Part shown: piece by piece, positions 24,496-32,532 of the stretch | Position numbering within the stretch: the stretch's first letter is position 1 | Layout of the letters: each line of letters begins with the position of its first letter | Origin: Roseburia sp. | Lineage (GTDB): Bacteria; Bacillota; Clostridia; Lachnospirales; Lachnospiraceae | DNA: 61,753 bases | NCBI GenBank assembly: GCA_023662875.1 | Contig: JAMPIG010000001.1 | Span: 66,640-128,392, forward strand | Reading direction: 5' to 3' | Notes under the pieces: generated by a model | The model's input: the letters and a program-made list of their open reading frames with translations, nothing else | The model's database searches: none | Told to the model about the DNA's origin: nothing | Position numbers and translations under genes: made by a program

Positions 24496-25527
24496 ATGGC
24501 AAAGGTAATTACCATGGGGGAGATCATGCTGAGATTATCCACCCCGAATTTTGAAAAATTTATTCAGGCGGACGAATTCGATATTAATTACGGCGGCGGC
24601 GAGGCGAATGTCGCGGTATCTTTGGCAAACTACGGGCATGACGCGGAGTTCGTTACAGCGGTTCCCAACAACGAGATCGGGGAATGTGCGGTGGCGGCCC
24701 TGAGGAAGTATAATGTGGGGACGGAGCATATCGCGAAGTGCGGCGAGAGACTGGGTATCTATTTCCTGGAGAGCGGATGCTCCATGCGGCCTTCCAAGGT
24801 GGTATACGACAGGGCGCATTCCTCGATTTCTACAGCGACAGCGTCAGACTTTGATTTTGACGCGATTTTTGAGGGAGCGGACTGGTTCCATTTCACAGGA
24901 ATTACCCCGGCGGTATCCGACGCGGCGGCGGTGCTGACGGAAGAGGCGCTGAAGGCGGCGAAGAAGCACGGCGTCAAGGTCTCCGTTGACCTGAATTTCC
25001 GCAAGAAGCTCTGGACCTCTGAGAAGGCCCAGAAGGTTATGAAGAACCTGATGCAGTATGTGGACGTATGTATCGGCAACGAGGAGGACGCGGAGCTGGT
25101 GCTGGGGTACAAGCCCGGCAAGACGGACGTAACCAGCGGCGATCTGGAGCTGGCGGGATACAAGTCCATTTTCGAGCAGATGGTGGCGGATTATAATTTT
25201 GAGTACTGCGTTTCCTCCCTGCGGGTAAGCCGTTCCGCTTCCGACAACGGCTGGTCTGCATGTATTTATTCCAGGGATACGAAGGAATTTTATCATTCCA
25301 AGGAATACAGCATCCATCCCATCGTAGACCGCGTGGGCGGCGGCGATTCCTTTGCGGGCGGCGTGATCTGCGGTATGCTGGACGGGAAGAATTTCAAGGA
25401 TGCGCTGGAGTTTGGCGTGGCGGCTTCCGCGTTAAAGCATACTATCCCCGGAGACTTTAATCTGGTATCCAGAAAAGAGGTTGAGACATTGGCCGGAGGC
25501 GACGCGTCCGGACGTGTGCAGCGTTAA
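24496..25527 (+). CDS. kdgK: 2-keto-3-deoxygluconate kinase (PfkB family)
   Basis: The 343-residue kinase phosphorylates 2-keto-3-deoxygluconate, supplying the aldolase encoded just upstream. PfkB features are GGGEANVAVSLANYG near the N-terminus and the C-terminal GGGDSFAGGVICGML with the catalytic aspartate. The gene closes the uronate operon, and two terminators follow. AGGAAACAGGAAAA precedes the ATG. Confidence 0.92.
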   Translation: MAKVITMGEIMLRLSTPNFEKFIQADEFDINYGGGEANVAVSLANYGHDAEFVTAVPNNEIGECAVAALRKYNVGTEHIAKCGERLGIYFLESGCSMRPSKVVYDRAHSSISTATASDFDFDAIFEGADWFHFTGITPAVSDAAAVLTEEALKAAKKHGVKVSVDLNFRKKLWTSEKAQKVMKNLMQYVDVCIGNEEDAELVLGYKPGKTDVTSGDLELAGYKSIFEQMVADYNFEYCVSSLRVSRSASDNGWSACIYSRDTKEFYHSKEYSIHPIVDRVGGGDSFAGGVICGMLDGKNFKDALEFGVAASALKHTIPGDFNLVSRKEVETLAGGDASGRVQR

Positions 25528-25555
25528 AGTGTGCAAAGATTGCGCATAACAGTGA

Positions 25556-25591
25556 AAAACCCGCTTCGGTGCGTGCCGGAGCGGGTTTTTT
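25556..25591 (+). terminator. Terminator of the uronate operon
   Basis: AAAACCCGCTTCGG pairs with CCGGAGCGGGTTTT (one G-U) around a 6-nt loop, followed by further T residues. Confidence 0.9.
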
Positions 25592-25609
25592 ATCTTATAG
25601 GAAATTTCG

Positions 25610-25652
25610 CCGTAATAAAAAAGTGCCGCTGCGCGGCACTTTTTTATTACGG
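25610..25652. terminator. Bidirectional terminator, perfect 20-bp stem
   Basis: Positions 25610-25629 and 25633-25652 are perfectly complementary around TGC. The stem has GTGCCGC at the tip, flanked by A and T runs, so it reads as a terminator on both strands. It lies between the convergent kdgK and lipoprotein genes. Confidence 0.9.
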
Positions 25653-25687
25653 AAAATATTGTTTTTGCCTGCGAAGCAGTTCCTCTG

Positions 25688-26227
25688 TCATTGTTTCTTT
25701 GCGTCGAAATAGACAAAGAAGGTATCTCCGGTGGACTCATCGCTGAAGATTTCCTGGTACGAGATGGAGAAATCGCCGGAGCCCGCGGGAATCTGAAATA
25801 CCAGAAGGCCGGTGCGGCTTTCATCCCTTGCCAGGCTGTAGATGCCGGGAAGCATTTCGTCGCTTAAGGGAGCGGCGTCCTCCTCGTCGTAGAAGGTCAG
25901 GGAATATTCGAAGGCGTCAGCGCTGCTGTCGTTCCACTGCAGCTGGAAGTCGGAGTCATACATCTCCAGGCTGCTGCCGGTCGTGTTTTTTACGGTGATT
26001 TCCGCTACCAGCAGTTCGCAGCCGTCGTCGGCGCTTCGGCCGCCGTAGGAATCGGAGAGGTAAGCGCTGTTGACGGTATAATCAAAGAAACAGGTGCGCA
26101 TGGTATCCCCCGCCTTGCCTTCTGCGTAGCCGTCGGAATTCGGCAGGACGACCGATTCGGCGTCTCCGCAGGCTGTCAGGGAGAGAACGGTTGCTGCGGT
26201 TAAAAATAGAGACAGGATTTTTTTCAT
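25688..26227 (-). CDS. Small lipoprotein, DUF4352-like
   Basis: The 179-residue protein starts MKKILSLFLTAATVLSLTAC, a lipoprotein signal with lipobox L-T-A-C. The exported part is an immunoglobulin-like beta domain resembling DUF4352: GDTMRTCFFDYTVNSAYLSD, ELLVAEITVKNTTGSSLEMYDSDFQLQWND, and ESRTGLLVFQIPAGSGDFSISY. Such proteins sit on the outer membrane face with unknown roles. I chose this ATG because ACGGAGGAAAACTGAA lies just upstream; 15 more codons upstream are open but do not fit. Confidence 0.85.
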   Translation of the reverse strand: MKKILSLFLTAATVLSLTACGDAESVVLPNSDGYAEGKAGDTMRTCFFDYTVNSAYLSDSYGGRSADDGCELLVAEITVKNTTGSSLEMYDSDFQLQWNDSSADAFEYSLTFYDEEDAAPLSDEMLPGIYSLARDESRTGLLVFQIPAGSGDFSISYQEIFSDESTGDTFFVYFDAKKQ

Positions 26228-26345
26228 TTCAGTTTTCCTCCGTAAAGTTATCTGTTGTCTGTATTCTAGCACGTTTTTCGTGCGGAGGCAATTTGCAGAA
26301 GGACAGAAAAAAAGATTTGAAGGAGGAAAATCGTATAAAATTTAA

Positions 26346-26374
26346 TTGACTTTTGAAACAATTGATGCTAAGAT
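26346..26374 (+). promoter_or_regulatory. Promoter of tRNA-Leu
   Basis: TTGACT (26346-26351), 17 bp, TAAGAT (26369-26374). The tRNA begins 21 bp after the -10. Confidence 0.6.
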
Positions 26375-26394
26375 AATAAGCGTGCAGTAAACAG

Positions 26395-26478
26395 GCGGAA
26401 GTGTCGGAACTGGCAGACGAGCAAGACTAAGGATCTTGTGGCAGCAATGCCGTGTGGGTTCAAGTCCCATCTTCCGCA
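26395..26478 (+). tRNA. tRNA-Leu (anticodon AAG)
   Basis: The acceptor arms GCGGAAG (26395-26401) and CTTCCGC (26471-26477) pair, with A78 of the cloverleaf at 26478. The anticodon stem CAAGA/TCTTG encloses CTAAGGA, giving anticodon AAG. A long variable arm (TGGCAGCAATGCCG region) and GGGTTCAAGTCCC confirm a type II leucine tRNA. CCA is not encoded. With A34 the tRNA would need TadA deamination to inosine to read more than CUU. Confidence 0.95.
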
Positions 26479-26483
26479 GTAAG

Positions 26484-26521
26484 ACCTTGGCGGCTTCAGA
26501 GCCTGCCGAGGTTTTCTTTTT
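26484..26521 (+). terminator. Terminator after tRNA-Leu
   Basis: ACCTTGGCGG pairs with CCTGCCGAGGT allowing wobble pairs, followed by TTTTCTTTTT. Confidence 0.8.
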
Positions 26522-26575
26522 CAGGAAGGGTTGCGTTTGAACTTCGAAGCTTCGCAGAAAAAATACAAAAATCAG

Positions 26576-26604
26576 TTGACAGAAGGAAAAAAGATGTTTA
26601 TAGT
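26576..26604 (+). promoter_or_regulatory. Strong sigma-A promoter upstream of a small ORF
   Basis: TTGACA (26576-26581), 17 bp, TATAGT (26599-26604): consensus -35 and five of six bases in the -10. The small ORF at 26651 is the only gene between this promoter and the next terminator. Confidence 0.8.
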
Positions 26605-26650
26605 TGTTCATGTAGCTTGTTGATTTGCAGAACGGAAAGGAGGCAGTAAG

Positions 26651-26773
26651 ATGACAAGGTTGAGAAAGAACGGCACAATCAAAAAACGAAGCATTGAATG
26701 TATTGTCTCCCGGGATGAAAAAATTTATCGACATCGGGCGCAGCGTAAGCGAGCGCAGGAGGTTGGTTTATGA
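26651..26773 (+). CDS. 40-residue very basic small protein, unknown
   Basis: The ORF reads MTRLRKNGTIKKRSIECIVS followed by a second Arg/Lys-rich half ending QEVGL. About a third of residues are Arg or Lys and there is one cysteine; no membrane helix is seen. It has a consensus promoter, an AAAGGAGGCAGTAAG ribosome binding site with good spacing, and a terminator immediately after the stop, which together argue for a real monocistronic gene. It could bind RNA or DNA, but nothing recognisable supports this. Confidence 0.6.
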   Translation: MTRLRKNGTIKKRSIECIVSRDEKIYRHRAQRKRAQEVGL

Positions 26774-26774
26774 G

Positions 26775-26809
26775 CGGCATGACATACATGGTGTATGGCA
26801 TGCCGTTTT
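26775..26809 (+). terminator. Terminator of the small basic ORF
   Basis: CGGCATGACATACA (26775-26788) pairs with TGTATGGCATGCCG (26792-26805) with one mismatch, followed by TTTTC. A further hairpin (GTATCTTT 26817-26824, AAAGATAC 26832-26839) follows. Confidence 0.75.
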
Positions 26810-26943
26810 CATGTCCGTATCTTTCCGTGGCAAAGATACAGCCTGTGATACAGCTTTCCCGGCGGGCTGAGAGGAGTTGTCACGCGATTGCAGGGTAGAG
26901 AGTGCGTTATTTAGCGTGAAGAAGAATGATTCTATTGTCAGAT

Positions 26944-26985
26944 ACTATTGATTGGTATGCGCGCCGGAGCGCGCGAGAGGTATAA
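26944..26985 (+). repeat. Leader repeat, copy B
   Basis: CTATTGATTGGTATGCGCGC is followed by CGGAGCGCGC and GAGAGGTATAAAGT, ending at the ATG of the ABC exporter gene at 26989. It includes the ribosome binding site. It matches copy A upstream of the permease on the minus strand and copy C at 37265. Confidence 0.75.
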
Positions 26986-26988
26986 AGT

Positions 26989-29304
26989 ATGAATTTACCG
27001 GATAGTTTTATGAAAACAGTTGAAAAGTATGGCATCCAGAGGAAGGATTTGATTTTTGCTGCAGTGGCCGATCTGGATGAGGAGTTCCGTTTTGCGGATT
27101 CAATTATAGCGCTGACTGACAGGAAGCTGGTTGTGGCGAGGTATCCCTACCGGGAAAAGGGAGAATACCGGCTCGGCGGATATGACAGCTGGGCGATGCA
27201 GGAGGATAAGCAGGAAGAGCCTGCGGTAATGTTTTTTGGATTGGACGAGGTGGAAAAGCTGGAGGTTCTGCGCCAGGTCAGCACAGGTGTGCTGATGGGG
27301 AAAATTCAGGGATCGGAGCGGTATCTCTGCCAGTTTTCCAATACCAAGATGGAGGCGTTTATGCGCATGTGCCGTCTTTTGGAAAAGCAGAGGAAGGGCG
27401 AGGAGATCAAGGCGGAGGATCTGGATGTCAGGAAGGGGAAGGAGTGCTGTCCGAAATGCGGTATGATTTATCCGGATCAGGAGAGGAAGATCTGTCCCAA
27501 GTGTATGGACAAGAAGTCCATTCTGCTGCGGGTACTGAGTTATTTTAAGCCCTATAAGGGGATGCTGGTGATAATGATGTTCTGTTATCTGATGACGGCG
27601 GGACTGAATCTGGCCTGGCCGTACTTGAGCGGCACGATTCTCTATGACAGGGTTTTGGCAAGAGATGAGAGCTTTCTGGCTATGCTGGGGCTTCCGGCCG
27701 GCCGGTTTCTGGCGGCGCTGACAGCGCTGGTCGCAGTAATGATCCTGACGAAGGTTCTGATCCAGGGGCTGGGAATCCTGCAGGGGGTCTGCACGGCGCG
27801 GATCGCGACGGAGGTCATGGCAAAGATGAAGAGTCAGGTGTTCGATTCCATGGGCAGGCTTTCCATCAGCTTCTTTACCAAGCGGCAGACGGGAGGACTG
27901 ATGACCCGGGTGTCGGATGACGCGGATGAGATTTCCAGCTTTTTTATCGATGGGATTCCTTACTTTTTTATCAATGTGGGAACGATTGTGGCAACCTGCG
28001 TGATTATGCTGATTATAAATCCGCTGCTGGCGCTGGCCTCGATTATCATGATGCCGGTTTTATTCTACATCAGCTATCATCTGATGCCCCGGCTCTGGCA
28101 CTATTACGGGAAGCGGCATCGCGCGAACCGTCGTCTGAACAGTCAGATGAACGAGAACTTTACCGGCGCGCGGGTGGTAAAGGCCTTCGGACAGGAGGAG
28201 CAGGAGATCGAGCGTTTTAAAAAGAACAATGGGCGTGTAAAGGAAGCGGAGCTGGATGTGGCGAGGTTTGACTGTCAGTTTTCGGCGCTGTATTATCTGG
28301 TGGAGGATTTTCTGACCTTCCTGGTATGGGCAGTGGGCTCCGCGCTGATCATCAGCGGTTCCGATATGGAGCTGGGACTTTTGATTACCTTTGCCGGATA
28401 TGTGGGGCAGCTGAAGGGGCCGTTGGAGTTTATGTCAAGGATTATCCGCTGGTATACCAACGCCATGAATTCGGCGCAACGTATGTTTGAGATCATGGAC
28501 GCGGTGCCGGAGGTCAGGGAAGCGTCGGATCCGGTGCGGCCTGAGAGGCTGAACGGGGAGATCGAGCTGAAGAATGTTACCTTCGGGTATGAGCCCAATA
28601 AGCCGATTCTGAAGGATGTGAGCTTTAAGGTGGAAGCCGGCGAGGTGTTGGGAATCGTCGGGCGATCCGGCGCGGGGAAATCGACGTTGGTCAATCTGAT
28701 TTCCCGCCTGTACGACGCCGGCGAGGGCGAGGTTCTGGTGGACGGGATCAACGTAAAGCGCTACGGCTTCCGGGAGCTGCGGAAGAATGTAGCCATGGTC
28801 TCCCAGGAAACTTATATTTTTGTGGGGACGGTGGCGGAAAATATCGCCTATGCCAGGCCGGACGCCAGCCGGGAGGAGATCATCCGGGCGGCGGTACAGG
28901 CCAGCGCGCATGATTTTATCTGTAAGATGCCCCAGGGGTACGATACGATTCTGGGCCCGGCCAATCGATCTTTGTCCGGCGGGGAGAAGCAGCGTATCTC
29001 TATCGCAAGGGCGATTCTGGCGGATCCGAAGATTCTGATTCTGGACGAGGCGACATCGGCGGTGGATACTGAGACCGAGCTGGCGATCCAGAAGTCGCTG
29101 GAGCAGCTGGAAAAAGGCAGGACGGTGTTGTCCATCGCCCACAGGCTTTCCACTCTGCGGAACGCTACGCATCTGATCGTCCTGGACGACGGGCGGGTAA
29201 CGGAGTCCGGAACACATGCGGAGCTGATGGCGAAGAGGGGAACCTTCTATAAGCTCACTGAGCTGCAGACAAAGGCGCTGGCGATGCGAGGGATCGAAGT
29301 GTAA
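26989..29304 (+). CDS. ABC exporter with N-terminal PH-like domain and zinc ribbon
   Basis: The 771-residue half-transporter begins with an unusual cytoplasmic domain (about 1-145) containing ADSIIALTDRKLVVARYP, a pattern of bacterial PH-like domains. A zinc ribbon follows (C154-PK-C157, C169-PK-C172). A six-helix exporter domain (about 185-490) and the nucleotide-binding domain come next: GRSGAGKST, LSGGEKQRI, ILILDEATSAVD and IAHRLSTLR. A second transporter of the same architecture and a DUF1854 protein follow, so the two probably form a heterodimer with the DUF1854 protein as partner. Both sites look catalytically intact. The substrate is unknown. Confidence 0.9.
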   Translation: MNLPDSFMKTVEKYGIQRKDLIFAAVADLDEEFRFADSIIALTDRKLVVARYPYREKGEYRLGGYDSWAMQEDKQEEPAVMFFGLDEVEKLEVLRQVSTGVLMGKIQGSERYLCQFSNTKMEAFMRMCRLLEKQRKGEEIKAEDLDVRKGKECCPKCGMIYPDQERKICPKCMDKKSILLRVLSYFKPYKGMLVIMMFCYLMTAGLNLAWPYLSGTILYDRVLARDESFLAMLGLPAGRFLAALTALVAVMILTKVLIQGLGILQGVCTARIATEVMAKMKSQVFDSMGRLSISFFTKRQTGGLMTRVSDDADEISSFFIDGIPYFFINVGTIVATCVIMLIINPLLALASIIMMPVLFYISYHLMPRLWHYYGKRHRANRRLNSQMNENFTGARVVKAFGQEEQEIERFKKNNGRVKEAELDVARFDCQFSALYYLVEDFLTFLVWAVGSALIISGSDMELGLLITFAGYVGQLKGPLEFMSRIIRWYTNAMNSAQRMFEIMDAVPEVREASDPVRPERLNGEIELKNVTFGYEPNKPILKDVSFKVEAGEVLGIVGRSGAGKSTLVNLISRLYDAGEGEVLVDGINVKRYGFRELRKNVAMVSQETYIFVGTVAENIAYARPDASREEIIRAAVQASAHDFICKMPQGYDTILGPANRSLSGGEKQRISIARAILADPKILILDEATSAVDTETELAIQKSLEQLEKGRTVLSIAHRLSTLRNATHLIVLDDGRVTESGTHAELMAKRGTFYKLTELQTKALAMRGIEV

Positions 29305-29328
29305 ACGGAGGCGGTTCAGTAATTGCTT

Positions 29329-29365
29329 GTGCCATCGAAGATGGCACTGATGCCGCTGGCGGCAT
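29329..29365 (+). other. Two tandem hairpins between ABC exporter and DUF1854 genes
   Basis: GTGCCATC-GAA-GATGGCAC (29329-29347) and ATGCCGC-TG-GCGGCAT (29350-29365) are perfect stems two bases apart, without a T tract. They lie in a 132-bp gap within an otherwise uniform gene set and may adjust mRNA stability between the genes. Confidence 0.5.
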
Positions 29366-29436
29366 GACGAGATGTGTAAGCAAAAAGAGACGATTAAGAG
29401 ACGGTTTGGCCTGCGGGGCGGGCAGGGAGGAAAAGA

Positions 29437-30018
29437 ATGGGAGAAGAGAGAGAATACGAGAAGCTGGATCTCCTGAATCTGCAGGAGTTTGACGAGGAAG
29501 AGCTGAAGCGGGAGTCGGAGGAGGTGCTGCAAATGCGCTTCCTGAACGCGGAGAACGCGGTATTTACCCGTACAGAGGGAGGTTTTCTGGCGCTTAAAAC
29601 GGACGGAAAGGAATATGGGAGAGTCGGAGTTTATCTGACCTTTCCTCTGACGAATCCCGACGAGTTTATCTCGATTCGGGAAGCGGACGAGAAGGCGAAG
29701 GAGATCGGCATGATCCAGTCGATCCGGGATCTGCGGAAGGAAGAGCAGGAGATGATCCGGGAGCAGGTCAGGCTGCGGTACTTTATGCCGGTGCTCCGTA
29801 AGGTGATGGATGTGAAGGACGAGTACGGCTACGCCTACTGGCACGTGACGACGGATTTCGGAGTCTGCCGCTTTACCACCCATATGGGCGGAGACGCGGT
29901 GGTGAATCTGGGCGGGAATCGGTATCAGGTGACGGATATCGACGGAAACCGGTATGAGATCCCCGACCTGTATGCCCTGACGGTGATGGAGCGGAAAAAG
30001 CTGGATTTGTTTATTTAA
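29437..30018 (+). CDS. DUF1854 family protein
   Basis: The 193-residue acidic soluble protein lies between the two ABC exporter genes. DUF1854-like features are FLNAENAVFTRTEGGFLALKTDGKEY, VGVYLTFPLTNPDEFISIRE, a helical DLRKEEQEMIREQVRLRYFMPVL, and the C-terminal repeats GVCRFTTHMGG and ITDIDGNRYEIPD-type strands. In some proteobacteria, DUF1854 proteins are encoded beside ABC transporters in cyanophycin loci; no cyanophycin synthetase is visible here. A role as adaptor or cargo-handling protein for the transporter pair is inferred. GGCAGGGAGGAAAAGA precedes the ATG. Confidence 0.82.
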   Translation: MGEEREYEKLDLLNLQEFDEEELKRESEEVLQMRFLNAENAVFTRTEGGFLALKTDGKEYGRVGVYLTFPLTNPDEFISIREADEKAKEIGMIQSIRDLRKEEQEMIREQVRLRYFMPVLRKVMDVKDEYGYAYWHVTTDFGVCRFTTHMGGDAVVNLGGNRYQVTDIDGNRYEIPDLYALTVMERKKLDLFI

Positions 30019-30067
30019 AGTTTGTTTAGGGAAGCAGGCATGTGGAAAGCCTGCGAAGGGGAGCTAT

Positions 30068-32302
30068 ATGAAACTATTATACACGTTGAAGGAATCGCAG
30101 CAAAAAGCGCTGTCCCTGCGGGGCGGGGAGGAGATCTGGTACTGTGTGCCGGTGGATCTCGGATTCGATAACGAAAAAAAGAGAGCGGAGAGCTCTTATA
30201 CGGACACGGTCTGGATCGTCGTGACGACGGAACGGCTGTTGATTCTGGAGGGGGAGAGGAAAGCGGCGGAATACGAGCTGAGAGACTGCGAGAAGATCAA
30301 ATGCGAGCACCAGGTCTACAGCGGTATTGTGACGGTGTTCGGCAAGGACGGCAGCGAGTCCTGCGCGGCGCGGTTTTCCATGCGGCACATTATCCGGGTG
30401 GCTTATGCCGTGCGGGGGGCGCAGACGATTTTAAATGCCCTGGAGACGGGGTGTCCCCTGACCGGGGAGGATCGGGTAGAGAGCCGGGAGTACGAAAAGT
30501 ACTGCGAAAAATGCGGCCGGGCGCTCCCGGGGACGAGCAAGTGCCCTTACTGTGAGGGGAAGGCGGATGTGCTGAAAAAGCTGATGGCGCTCTGCGGGGA
30601 GTTCGTGGGAAAGCTGCTGCTGATTTCCCTGCTGATGGTGCTGGTGTCGGCGATCAATCTGATTTCCCCTATGGTTCAGCGGAATTTCATCGATCAGTCC
30701 CTGGCTTCGGGCCAGGGAACCGTGACGGAGCTCTGGCGGTTTATCGGGATTACCTTTTTCCTGATGGTGGCGGGAGTGGTGCTGGGGATTTTCCGGTATT
30801 GGAACTGCGTCAAGCTGGGAGCCTCGATCAGCATGAGCCTGCGGCGAAAGCTCTATTATAAGATTCAGATTCTGTCGTTGTCCTTTATCAACAACAGAAG
30901 GCCCGGAGAGCTGATGAATCGTGTCTCCCGGGATACCAGGAGAATCCGGGAATTTATGGAGGAGGTGTTCGGAGATATGTTTTCCACCCTGCTTACCATG
31001 ATCGTGTCGCTGGTGATGATGTTGATTATCAGCTGGAAGATGACCCTGCTTTCCCTGGTGTTTATCATAGTGGTTTTTGTGATCACAAGATTGTTCTGGC
31101 ATCAGATCCACACCATATTCCATAAGCAGTGGCTGCGGTTTGACGATATGCACAGCAGTCTGCAGGATATTATCTCCGGGATGCGCATCGTAAAATCCTT
31201 CGGCCAGGAGGCGCGGGAGAGCGCTCGCTTTACGGAAAAGACACAGGAGTTTGCGGCGGTACAGAAGAAGAACGAGACCTTCTGGGCCATCTTCTTTCCG
31301 ATTCTGACCTTCCTGCTGGGTGTGGGAACTTATATCGCCGTTTTCTTCGGCGGAATCCAGGTGCTGGACGGGGAGATGACGGTAGGGCAGCTGGTGCAGT
31401 TTGTGACTTACAGCGGCTATCTGTACGGCCCCCTGAGCTGGATGACCCATCTGCCCCGTTCCGTGATGCAAATGGTGACCAGCCTGAATCGGATTTACGA
31501 CGTGCTGGACGAGGAGCCTATGCTGGCGGACAAGGAGGACAGCAAGGTATTTCCGATCAGAGGCGCGTTTACCTTTGAGGACGTATCCTTCGGTTATCAG
31601 ACTTACGAGCCGGTGTTGGAGAACGTAAGTTTTTCCGTGAAGCAGGGGGAAATGATCGGCCTGGTAGGAGCCTCCGGAACCGGGAAATCTACTCTGATCA
31701 ACTTGATCATGCGGCTCTATGATGTGGATCAGGGGCGTATCACTCTGGACGGTTATGATCTGCGGGATATTCAGATGGAGAGCCTGCATTCCCAGATCGG
31801 CGTGGTGCTGCAGGAAACCTTCCTGTTTTCGGGAAGCATTCTGGCCAACATCCGCTTTGCAAAGCAGGACGCGACCCTGGAGGAGGTTATCCGGGCGGCT
31901 CGGGCGGCCAACGCTCATGATTTCATCTGCAAGACGCCCGACGGCTATAATACTTACGTGGGAGAGCACGGCTATAATCTTTCCGGCGGCGAACGGCAGA
32001 GAATTGCCATCGCCCGGGCGATCCTGAACAACCCCAGAATCCTGATTCTGGACGAGGCCACCTCGGCCTTGGATACGGAGAGCGAATTCCTGATCCAGCA
32101 GGCTCTTGACCGGTTGATCCAGGGAAGAACCACCTTTGCTATCGCCCACAGGCTTTCTACTCTGCGGAATGCGGATCGGCTGGTGGTCATTGACCGGCAT
32201 GGGATTGCGGAGATCGGAACCCATAACGAGTTGCTTGAGAAGAAGGGGATTTATTACGGGCTGGTCAACGCCCAGCTGAAGATGAGCGAGACCGGAGCCT
32301 GA
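30068..32302 (+). CDS. ABC exporter with N-terminal PH-like domain and zinc ribbon (second half-transporter)
   Basis: The 744-residue protein repeats the architecture of the first transporter. An N-terminal domain (about 1-135) with VWIVVTTERLLILEG resembles a PH-like fold, followed by a zinc ribbon (C146-EK-C149, C159-PY-C162), a membrane domain (about 175-480), and an ATPase domain with GASGTGKST, LSGGERQRI, ILILDEATSALD and IAHRLSTLR. Divergence from the first transporter points to an old duplication and a heterodimer. It begins 49 bp after the DUF1854 gene. Confidence 0.9.
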   Translation: MKLLYTLKESQQKALSLRGGEEIWYCVPVDLGFDNEKKRAESSYTDTVWIVVTTERLLILEGERKAAEYELRDCEKIKCEHQVYSGIVTVFGKDGSESCAARFSMRHIIRVAYAVRGAQTILNALETGCPLTGEDRVESREYEKYCEKCGRALPGTSKCPYCEGKADVLKKLMALCGEFVGKLLLISLLMVLVSAINLISPMVQRNFIDQSLASGQGTVTELWRFIGITFFLMVAGVVLGIFRYWNCVKLGASISMSLRRKLYYKIQILSLSFINNRRPGELMNRVSRDTRRIREFMEEVFGDMFSTLLTMIVSLVMMLIISWKMTLLSLVFIIVVFVITRLFWHQIHTIFHKQWLRFDDMHSSLQDIISGMRIVKSFGQEARESARFTEKTQEFAAVQKKNETFWAIFFPILTFLLGVGTYIAVFFGGIQVLDGEMTVGQLVQFVTYSGYLYGPLSWMTHLPRSVMQMVTSLNRIYDVLDEEPMLADKEDSKVFPIRGAFTFEDVSFGYQTYEPVLENVSFSVKQGEMIGLVGASGTGKSTLINLIMRLYDVDQGRITLDGYDLRDIQMESLHSQIGVVLQETFLFSGSILANIRFAKQDATLEEVIRAARAANAHDFICKTPDGYNTYVGEHGYNLSGGERQRIAIARAILNNPRILILDEATSALDTESEFLIQQALDRLIQGRTTFAIAHRLSTLRNADRLVVIDRHGIAEIGTHNELLEKKGIYYGLVNAQLKMSETGA

Positions 32303-32532
32303 GCGTGAGGGATACGATGTGCAGGAGCGAAGCCGAAGGCTGGAGAATGCTTTGTGTGAAATAGGAGCTGAGGCTTGAGAAAGACGTTGTGTGAGACAGA
32401 TGTCGGAGCTTGCGGGATTGCTCTGAGTGAGGCGGAATCGGAGCGTGCGAATGAACTGAGCGAGACCGAAATCAGAGCCGGGGAACATAGGAAAGAGACT
32501 TGTGGAGAGCTTAAGGAAGGGGAGCGTGAGTT

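Noticed and set aside
26395..26478. Integration site of a mobile element at tRNA-Leu
   Set aside because: No integrase gene and no direct repeat of the tRNA 3' end were seen nearby.
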